A program made the position numbers and the translations under genes. This document shows positions 57,874 to 64,000 of a stretch of 64,000 bases of DNA, in pieces; the stretch's first letter is position 1, and every line of letters begins with the position of its first letter. This DNA is from JAJPKK01 sp963807015. GTDB lineage: Bacteria > Pseudomonadota > Alphaproteobacteria > Rhizobiales > Xanthobacteraceae. The stretch covers positions 682,001 to 746,000 of the forward strand of contig CAWEAS010000008.1 of NCBI GenBank assembly GCA_963807015.1, in the 5' to 3' direction. The notes beneath the pieces are model-generated. The model made no database searches, was not told where the DNA came from, and worked only from the letters and a program-made list of their open reading frames with translations.

Positions 57874-58851
57874 TCAGCGTTCGAGGGACGCAGCCAACTC
57901 GATGCGGGACCGACCTGCGGCGCCTCCGTTGCCGCGCGGCGGCCGGAGGTGATCGGCTACCGACGTCTCGATCGCAAATTCCACGGCGATAAGGTGCTTG
58001 TGGCTCGACAGGATTGGGAGAGCCTCGACAGCGGCCTTGACCGCCACGACCGCATCGGAAGACGGCGCAAGCTTCTTCACCTTCGCGGCGTCGTTGATAG
58101 TGAGGCCGGTGATCGCGACGTCATCAGCATAATCGCGAACCATGCCGGATAACCGCTCAACCGAGCGCTTGTTGTGGCCGACGATCAGTACCCGCGCTCC
58201 CGCCGGAATGGTGAGCAGCTTGTCGAGCGTATCGACACTGGGCGAGGTATGGACCGGAACGATCGGCACCTTCCGGCCGACGATCGCCTTGACCTCCGCG
58301 TAATGATAGTAGGGCACCAGCACGACCGCGCTCGAGCGCTGCAATTCACGCCGGTCGAGGTCGGCAATGAGCGAGCGAGCGAGCGGAGCACCGTTGAGGC
58401 CCTCGGCCAAGCGCCGTCCCATGACATCGAGATCGTGGGCGTTGCACTCGGCGAAAACAAGACTGGGCCGCGACGCGAACACCTCCTGCACCAGTTCGAC
58501 GATCATGCGGACAAGCGTCTCCTCCTCGCCTCCCCACAGCTTCCATTTATGCGCGATCGACCGGATCGTCCGCTGGAGATCGGCGCGACGCGTGGTATTG
58601 GCCGCAAGCTTGCGCCGTACGCGGACGAACTGCCGTTCGTGAACCTCAAGCCATCCGCTCCGCATCATCTCCTGCAACGCGCGGCTGACGGTCGACGGGC
58701 TGGTGCCGAATTCCGCCGCGATCGAGCGCACCGGCGGCAATCGTTCCCCGCGCGCGTAAGCGCCGGTGCTGATGCGCTCTTCGATCGCCTCCTGAACGTC
58801 GCGTGCTGTGAGCGCCGTCGCCGACGATGTCTGCCCTCTGCCCGATCGCAT
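57874..58851 (-). CDS. GntR-family transcriptional regulator with ligand-binding-like C-terminal domain
   Basis: The ATG at 58851 lies eight bases after the stop of the upstream gene. The 325-residue protein has an N-terminal winged helix-turn-helix (DVQEAIEERISTGAYARGERLPPVRSIAAEFGTSPSTVSRALQEMMRSGWLEV). A C-terminal Rossmann-like domain follows (VFAECNAHDLDVMGRRLAEGLNG, SAVVLVPYYHYAEVKAIVG, VPVHTSPSVDTLDKLLTIPAGARVLIVGHNKRSVERL). It probably controls the importer/oxygenase operon 180 bp downstream (inference). The co-transcribed DUF5591-like gene may relate to its signal. Confidence 0.88.
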   Translation of the reverse strand: MRSGRGQTSSATALTARDVQEAIEERISTGAYARGERLPPVRSIAAEFGTSPSTVSRALQEMMRSGWLEVHERQFVRVRRKLAANTTRRADLQRTIRSIAHKWKLWGGEEETLVRMIVELVQEVFASRPSLVFAECNAHDLDVMGRRLAEGLNGAPLARSLIADLDRRELQRSSAVVLVPYYHYAEVKAIVGRKVPIVPVHTSPSVDTLDKLLTIPAGARVLIVGHNKRSVERLSGMVRDYADDVAITGLTINDAAKVKKLAPSSDAVVAVKAAVEALPILSSHKHLIAVEFAIETSVADHLRPPRGNGGAAGRSRIELAASLER

Positions 58852-58858
58852 CGCAGTC

Positions 58859-59920
58859 TCAACCCACCAGTCGCGCGCCGCCAGCAGACCGAGCGCGCGG
58901 CGCTGTGGCGGCGTGCAATGTTGCGACCAGCACCTCAAGAAGCTCGGGTAACGCGAGCGGCGTCGCATTGCCGCCGCCCCGCGAGTACGCACCGCCAACT
59001 TGGGAGACCTTCCGGCCGAGCCGCGTCGCCAGTTGCTCCATCGCAGTCCGGCAATGACCGGGCGTCGGCAGACAGGTGATGGCAAGATCGGGCGGAAGGC
59101 GATCGTTGGCGCCGATCAACTGCAGCCGTTCGTCGCCGACCGTGCGGAACGCCGCGACGTTATTCGCCTTCCGTTCATTGCGGCCGACGAGAAAGCTGCG
59201 GTGGGTGAGACCAGGGGCGACCCAAGCGACGCGGTCGGTGTAACGGCCGGCAAGGCGGGCGACGAAGCGGGCGATCCAATCGGACATCTCGTTATGCATA
59301 GCGACGTAGGCGCGCCGTTCAGAATCTCCCCATTTCCATTGGGTTTCTGACACTCTCGTCGCCGAAAAGTCTTTGCGCCATGGCGACACCGCATTGCCCC
59401 GATTCTCAAACAGGCCGGGATCGTCATAAGCGCTCGCCGGCGACGGCTTGGCGTCATAGGTCATGATGTGCTCGTAGGGCACCACGCCCAGCGGCTCCGA
59501 CACCACCACACGGTGGATTACCGTGCCGGATCGATCGCGCAACGGCGAGAAGTTGAGAACCTCCGGAGCGAATTCGGATTCCAGCGCGCCCGTCAGTTCG
59601 CGGGGTGCCATGAGCGATCCGGTCGGCCGGAAGCCGGCCGCATGCAGTGCCTGGTTGATGCGCTTGTGCTCGAGGCTAAACGGATAGGGTTTGGTCTTTG
59701 TGCAGGGGAGAAATAGCAGCACGTGTCGGTCGCCGGTGGGCAATCCCGGCTCGTATCTCTCCGTGACAAAACGGCGCCAATCGACGATCCGGGGATGCTG
59801 AAGTGCATCGACATTGTCCTGCGGACTGTAGAGGCACAACGTCTCGTCGAGTTCGAACGGAGGGCAAATCTTCTCGCGCGATTCGCGAATTCGGACGGTT
59901 TTGTCGGTGACGGCGACCAT
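58859..59920 (-). CDS. DUF5591-like protein (archaeosine synthase core-like), function unknown
   Basis: The ATG at 59920 has AGGGA five bases upstream. The 353-residue product contains RHVLLFLPCTKTKPYPFSLEHKRINQALHAAGF and IHRVVVSEPLGVVPYEH. These resemble the DUF5591 core of ArcS, the tRNA archaeosine synthase (PCS..KPYS.S.SH and EPL.VVP, from memory). The C-terminal part has no recognised RNA-binding (PUA) domain. Bacteria do not make archaeosine in tRNA, so a different amidotransfer or nucleic-acid role is likely. It is co-transcribed with a GntR regulator. Confidence 0.55.
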   Translation of the reverse strand: MVAVTDKTVRIRESREKICPPFELDETLCLYSPQDNVDALQHPRIVDWRRFVTERYEPGLPTGDRHVLLFLPCTKTKPYPFSLEHKRINQALHAAGFRPTGSLMAPRELTGALESEFAPEVLNFSPLRDRSGTVIHRVVVSEPLGVVPYEHIMTYDAKPSPASAYDDPGLFENRGNAVSPWRKDFSATRVSETQWKWGDSERRAYVAMHNEMSDWIARFVARLAGRYTDRVAWVAPGLTHRSFLVGRNERKANNVAAFRTVGDERLQLIGANDRLPPDLAITCLPTPGHCRTAMEQLATRLGRKVSQVGGAYSRGGGNATPLALPELLEVLVATLHAATAPRARSAGGARLVG

Positions 59921-60311
59921 CGCGTCCCTGCTGTGTTTCAATCGCGGGACAGATTAGGTGCGGGTTCATCCACGGTCAATCTCGCGACGACGATCAAATT
60001 TTGACCACCCCAGCCGCCTCAATGTTCAACCATCGCACGCAAGCAGTCCCATGCAATACGACTGCGGTGAATATGCTAGCCTAGCCATACAGGTAAAATG
60101 ATTGATCAAGCTTTTCGGTGCTAGAGCGCACCTCATTGTCGGGCTCGGAAAAGATTTTGCGTCTACCTATTTCGACGGCATGACTTCCGACACTCAGCAA
60201 CACACTTGCTTACAAACGAAATTTCGCACGAATATCTCAAGCCATTGTCGGAAAGTTCGTTTTCTGTCATTCAACCGATGGCAATATCAATCAAGCCTGA
60301 GTCGGGATCCA
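59921..60311. other. divergent intergenic region upstream of the XRE-cupin gene
   Basis: It separates the DUF5591-like gene (minus) from the XRE regulator (plus). The XRE frame stays open upstream to 60102, but this stretch has AT-richer, non-coding-like composition. No clear promoter or operator was recognised. Confidence 0.35.
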
Positions 60312-60932
60312 GTGAAACGAGCTGCCGCTAATGTGCGCCTCAAGACGGTCGGGGATACTGACACGTCGCCGATGGAGTTGCGGGTCGGGGCGCGGCTACG
60401 CCATGCACGCCTGCTCAACCGCATGCGTCTCAAGGATGTGGCGGAGCGCGCGAAATGCTCGGAGAGCATGCTTTCCAAGATCGAGAACGACCGCGCCGTC
60501 CCCTCGCTGACCACCCTGCATCGATTATGCAAGGCACTCAGCCTTAGCGTCTCGACCCTGCTGAACAATGATTTTACCGAACCGTGGACGATCCTGCGCA
60601 AGGACGCGCGAACGATCATCGGCCATCCGTCCGGCTCCGGGAGCGAAGGAGTCAAGGCCGAGCTTCTCATTCCTCATGCCGAGGGAAGATTGCTTGAAGG
60701 TTTCGTCGTCATCATCGAGCCAGGCGGACACACGGATGGTGTCCTATCGCATAAGGGCGAGGAAGTGGGTTACGTCATCGAAGGTCAGTTGGAGCTGTCC
60801 ATCAACAACGAGGTGCATCTGCTCAATGCCGGCGACTCGTTTTATTTCCCCTCACATTTGCCTCACGAGTATCGAAATCCCGGCAAGAAGCGGATGCGCG
60901 CCGTGTGGATCAACACGCCACCCAGCTTCTGA
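60312..60932 (+). CDS. XRE-family regulator with C-terminal cupin domain
   Basis: The start is uncertain: GTG 60312 is used here, and ATG 60372 (MELRVGARLRHARLLNRM) would still keep the whole helix-turn-helix (KDVAERAKCSESMLSKIENDRAVPSLTTLHRLCKAL). The cupin domain carries GGHTDGVLSHKGEEVGYVIEGQLELSINNEVHLLNAGDSFYFPSHLPHEYRNPG. Such regulators (PuuR-like) sense small ligands and repress catabolic genes. It is convergent with the SDR gene (stop codons three bases apart) and may control the hydantoinase operon. Confidence 0.85.
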   Translation: MKRAAANVRLKTVGDTDTSPMELRVGARLRHARLLNRMRLKDVAERAKCSESMLSKIENDRAVPSLTTLHRLCKALSLSVSTLLNNDFTEPWTILRKDARTIIGHPSGSGSEGVKAELLIPHAEGRLLEGFVVIIEPGGHTDGVLSHKGEEVGYVIEGQLELSINNEVHLLNAGDSFYFPSHLPHEYRNPGKKRMRAVWINTPPSF

Positions 60933-60935
60933 ACG

Positions 60936-61688
60936 TCAGTACCGCCCCACCTGGATGCCACCGTCGACCACGATGGTCTGTCCGGTTACGTAGCGAGACG
61001 CCGGCGACGCGAGGAAGAGCACCACGTCGGCAATGTCCGATGGATCGCCGACTCGGCCGATCGGGATATACTCCGTTGCGCGCCGCAGTCCGGCCTCGCC
61101 CTGCGAATGTTCTTCCGACAAGGTCTGCGCGGTCCGGATGAAGCCCGGTGCCACGGCGTTGACGCGGATGCCGCTGCGCGCAAGCTCGGACGCGAGCCCG
61201 CGCACGAAGCCAACCACACCGGCCTTGGCGGCACAATATTGGGAATGCTCGTGCCAGCCATAGAGATGGCCCATGGTCGATGCGATCGCGACGACGGCAC
61301 CTGCCGATTTCGCCTGCATGCCGGGAACCGCAGCGCGGATGATACGCAGCATGCCTTTGAGGTTGATGTCGAAGGTGTGGTCCCACAACTCATCGGTCAT
61401 TTTGGCAAACGGTATGCGATGCGCGATGCCGGCGTTCGCCACCACCACATCGATCGCGCCGTGGCGCTTGGCGACCTCGGAGACCACTTCGTTCGTGCGC
61501 GCCGTGTCGGTCACATCGAGAGGAAAGAACTCCGCCTGGCCGCCGTCCTTGCGGATTTCGTCGACGACCTCGGCACCTTCCCGATCAAGAATGTCGGTGA
61601 CCATGACGGTATAGCCCGCCTTCGCAAAGGCAACCGCCGTCGCGCGACCGATGCCGATGCCGCCGCCGGTAATCAGTACGTTTGCCAT
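60936..61688 (-). CDS. short-chain dehydrogenase/reductase
   Basis: The 250-residue protein has the NAD(P) motif TGGGIGIGRA, NAG in VVANAGIA, and a catalytic Ser-Tyr-Lys set (IASTMGH and QYCAAKAG). It ends with PIGRVGDPSDIADVVLFLASPASRYVTGQTIVVDGG. It follows the hydantoinase B gene by 23 bp and belongs to that operon. It probably oxidises or reduces a hydroxy/keto intermediate; the substrate is unknown. Confidence 0.93.
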   Translation of the reverse strand: MANVLITGGGIGIGRATAVAFAKAGYTVMVTDILDREGAEVVDEIRKDGGQAEFFPLDVTDTARTNEVVSEVAKRHGAIDVVVANAGIAHRIPFAKMTDELWDHTFDINLKGMLRIIRAAVPGMQAKSAGAVVAIASTMGHLYGWHEHSQYCAAKAGVVGFVRGLASELARSGIRVNAVAPGFIRTAQTLSEEHSQGEAGLRRATEYIPIGRVGDPSDIADVVLFLASPASRYVTGQTIVVDGGIQVGRY

Positions 61689-61711
61689 GGCTGTTCCTCC
61701 CTGCCCTCGTC

Positions 61712-63487
61712 CTATTGCGGTGGTGATCGACGGTTCGCAGCGGTGGCGGCGATATCGACCTCCCCGTTCGCATCGATCACTGCACCGTAGATCTCGACGG
61801 CACGCTTCGCCGAAATCCAGCCTTCGCGGACGTCGCGCGCGATGCGCTCGGGGTCGCGTGCGAGCGGATCGCCAAAGCCGCCGCCGCCATTCGAGTAGGA
61901 CACCATGGTCTGATCGCGCCGGATGACGATCTGTTCGCTGGTGCCGAGCGGGGTGACCTCGCCGAGATCGGATCGGAGAAATTGCTTGGCCGGCGGCGCC
62001 GGTTGCCCGCCACGGACGCCGAGCGCCGGATTGACGGTGCCGTCGCTCACAAACCCGATCTCGATATCGGTGCCGACCGGGCGGAATTCCGTGAGGATGC
62101 CGGGCGCGCCGCGGAAGGCGCCGGCGCCTTCGCTGTCAGGTACGATGCGCCGCGCTGTGATGCGGATCGGATGATGCAGTTCGTCGATCTCGATGCTGTC
62201 GTAGAACGGCATCCCGGCATTTCCCATGGTGAACAGCGACAGCCAGCCGTCATTGCAGAACGTCCCCGGCCCGCCGCCGGCGGCGAGGATCACTTCGTTG
62301 ACGAAAAGTGCGTCGCCGTGCCGTGGATCGCGACCCGACAGCACGCCGGAAGCAGGCGGAATGCCGGCCCCGCCTTCCGCCATGCCGGTGCCGGCGTCGA
62401 TTTCAGCGAGCGCGCGCTGAACTGCGTTGGTGACGCGGTCGGCGAGGTTCGTGGTCGCGACCGACGTACAGGTCGGATGGCGCGGAATGCCGACGACGCA
62501 GTTCTCGCGCAAAGCTACCTCGATCCGGCGGAAGCTGCCGGCGTTGGCCGGCACCGACTGCGGCAGGCTGTTGAACACGCCGACCATCGCCGACGTGCGG
62601 GCGCAAGCCTGGCTCAGATTGACCCCGACCGGCAAGCAATCGACGTTGTCGGTCATGTCGACCTTGATGCGTGCTGCCTTGTCGTCGACGATGACCGTTG
62701 CCGTTGCGGCAATGCCTTCCGGCGGCGTTCCGGGCAGCGGATCGTGGGTGCAGGTCATGCGTGCTGTCCCTGCTCGCATGCCGGCAATGGTGTCGACCAT
62801 GACGCGCTCGCTGAAATCGAACCAGTAGCGCGCGTGATCGATCGCCGGGTCCCAACCAAGCTCCTCCGCCATCCGAACGATTTCGCGCTCACCGATGCGG
62901 GCGGCGCCCACCATGGCGAGATAGTCGCCGCGCCATTGCGCCGGAACGCGAATGCGCATCCGGCACATGTTGATGATGTCGAGATTGTCCTTGTAATCGG
63001 ACTGAACGCGGACCGCCGGAAAGATCAGCGCGCCCTCCTGATAGACGTCGCGGGCGGTGCCCATGTAGGTCGTCGGCAACGAATTGCCGCAGTCGGCCTG
63101 GTGGGCCTTGGCGAGCACTGTAAAGCGGTGGGTACCGCCGTCGTCGAACACCGGCACCAGAATCGTGTGATCCGCGGCATGCGTGTTGCCGTGATAGGGC
63201 GAGTTGTGCAGGAAGGCATCGCCCGGCTTGACGTCGGGATGGATGTCGAGCATCGCCCGCGTCATCAAGTCGGCGCCGCCGAGCACGTGGATCGGATATG
63301 ACTCGACCGCCGTGAGCAGTTCGCAGTCGGCGGTGACGATGGCGCAGGAGAAATCCCGCGCGGTGTTGATGACGCCGGAGCGCGCGGTGCGCAGCAGCGT
63401 GTTCGCCATTTTGCGCGTCACGCCTTCGAAGCGCTTCTGCATGATGGCGAGCTTGACGCCGTCGATCTTGGCCCGCGTTTCGTGCAT
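61712..63487 (-). CDS. hydantoinase B / oxoprolinase family protein (HyuB-like)
   Basis: The 591-residue protein has family segments MQKRFEGVTRKMANTLLRTARSGVINTARDFSCAIV, GDAFLHNSPYHGNTHAADHTILVPVF, DNVDCLPVGVNLSQACARTSAM and PFYDSIEIDELHHPI. Its end is GGGGFGDPLARDPERIARDV. HyuB pairs with HyuA to hydrolyse N-methylhydantoin, 5-oxoproline or related cyclic imides with ATP, and the family also includes acetone/acetophenone carboxylase subunits. It lies 15 bp after the HyuA stop. Confidence 0.94.
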   Translation of the reverse strand: MHETRAKIDGVKLAIMQKRFEGVTRKMANTLLRTARSGVINTARDFSCAIVTADCELLTAVESYPIHVLGGADLMTRAMLDIHPDVKPGDAFLHNSPYHGNTHAADHTILVPVFDDGGTHRFTVLAKAHQADCGNSLPTTYMGTARDVYQEGALIFPAVRVQSDYKDNLDIINMCRMRIRVPAQWRGDYLAMVGAARIGEREIVRMAEELGWDPAIDHARYWFDFSERVMVDTIAGMRAGTARMTCTHDPLPGTPPEGIAATATVIVDDKAARIKVDMTDNVDCLPVGVNLSQACARTSAMVGVFNSLPQSVPANAGSFRRIEVALRENCVVGIPRHPTCTSVATTNLADRVTNAVQRALAEIDAGTGMAEGGAGIPPASGVLSGRDPRHGDALFVNEVILAAGGGPGTFCNDGWLSLFTMGNAGMPFYDSIEIDELHHPIRITARRIVPDSEGAGAFRGAPGILTEFRPVGTDIEIGFVSDGTVNPALGVRGGQPAPPAKQFLRSDLGEVTPLGTSEQIVIRRDQTMVSYSNGGGGFGDPLARDPERIARDVREGWISAKRAVEIYGAVIDANGEVDIAATAANRRSPPQ

Positions 63488-63502
63488 GCTGAGTCTCGAC
63501 AG

Positions 63503-64000
63503 TTATAGGTTGACGACAAAGGCACCGTCGGCGCGGCGTTCGGCGCGCGCGCCCGGGTGGACGACGATCGTTGTGAAGCTTGATTCGACGATCACCGGGC
63601 CCGCCAACGGTTCGCCGGGACGCAAGCTCTCCAGGTCGTAACTCGGCGCCTCGATGCGGCCGGTTTCGCGAAAGGTCATCGGCCGCCGTTGACCAACGCC
63701 CAGATGCGAGGAGGTCTTCACCTTGCCACCTTCGCCAGTATCCGCGATCCGCGTGCGGCACACTGCACGCCACCCGATGATTTCGATCTCATCGCCGTCG
63801 TCGGCGAACCCGAATAGTTCCATGTGGCGGGCGTGGAAATCCTGGACGAGCTGCCGCACGTCGGCTTCGCCAGCGAACATCGGCCCGCGTAGCGCGACTT
63901 CGATTTCCCAGACTTGGCTCCGGTAGCGGCCCTCGATCGCGTAATCGATCGCGCTCGCCTCCGCGTGCGTCGGACTCGCTGCCGAGCGGGCTTGAGCCTG
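63503..64000 (-). CDS. hydantoinase A / oxoprolinase family protein (HyuA-like), 5' part outside window
   Basis: The frame is open from the window edge to the TAA at 63503, giving the last 165 residues. AIDYAIEGRYRSQVWEIEVAL and DFHARHMELFGFADDGDEIEIIGWRAVCRTRI are typical of the HyuA C-terminal domain, ending ARAERRADGAFVVNL. The ATP-binding N-terminal part lies beyond 64000. It is the first visible gene of the HyuA-HyuB-SDR operon. Confidence 0.9.
   Translation of the reverse strand, partial: QAQARSAASPTHAEASAIDYAIEGRYRSQVWEIEVALRGPMFAGEADVRQLVQDFHARHMELFGFADDGDEIEIIGWRAVCRTRIADTGEGGKVKTSSHLGVGQRRPMTFRETGRIEAPSYDLESLRPGEPLAGPVIVESSFTTIVVHPGARAERRADGAFVVNL

Overview
The window looks like chromosome of an alphaproteobacterium of the Bradyrhizobium/Rhodopseudomonas group (inference). 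The reasons are high GC with frequent GTG/TTG starts, an RpoD and a 94-residue basic-tailed S21 of alphaproteobacterial type, a REP-like inverted repeat of the kind common in that group, and a run of small 'Bradyrhizobium-type' orphan proteins at 28.4-30.6 and 36-40 kb.

Layout. 1-6.3 kb (minus) is an operon for an acyl-CoA synthetase, 2-oxoacid dehydrogenase E1alpha/E1beta/E2, an acyl carrier protein and, further on, a luciferase-like flavin oxidoreductase. 6.4-13 kb holds a YbaK-type deacylase (frameshifted), a Tat-exported amidohydrolase, a REP-like element, a TauD-type dioxygenase and a TPR/oxygenase fusion. 13-28 kb is the most interesting part: PyrK and PyrD-type proteins, then two divergent operons. 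The minus operon (20.5 to 15 kb) encodes an acylphosphatase-like protein, a Rieske-only protein, a GST-like protein, a GMC oxidoreductase, an amidohydrolase and an oxygenase catalytic subunit with no Rieske domain. The plus operon (20.8 to 27.9 kb) starts behind a good sigma-54 promoter match and encodes a complete BMP-type purine/nucleoside ABC importer, an 8-oxoguanine-deaminase-like enzyme and a second Rieske-less oxygenase. The parts resemble a dispersed version of the NdmC/NdmD/NdmE purine N-demethylase of caffeine-degrading Pseudomonas, so I read the region as a nitrogen-regulated uptake and degradation system for (N-methyl)purines or related heterocycles (inference).

28-40 kb holds a decayed isopenicillin-N-synthase-like gene, small conserved proteins, a B12-binding radical SAM enzyme, rpsU, an rpoD without dnaG, a cold-shock/desaturase pair and other small genes. 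40-43 kb is broken mobile DNA: a frameshifted nuclease, a truncated ParB-domain DNA methylase and two 3' tRNA remnants, which look like an island boundary. 43-64 kb (mostly minus) is a second catabolic region: UbiD decarboxylase, two NitT/TauT-type ABC importers, amidohydrolase, amidase, a dihydroxyphthalate-decarboxylase-like protein, HpaB-type and FMO-type monooxygenases, a PuuE-like deacetylase, GntR and XRE-cupin regulators, a DUF5591-like protein, an SDR and hydantoinase A/B.

At least six otherwise full-length genes carry a single-base frameshift, most often one extra base. This means either sequencing/assembly error or gene decay; reads are needed to decide.
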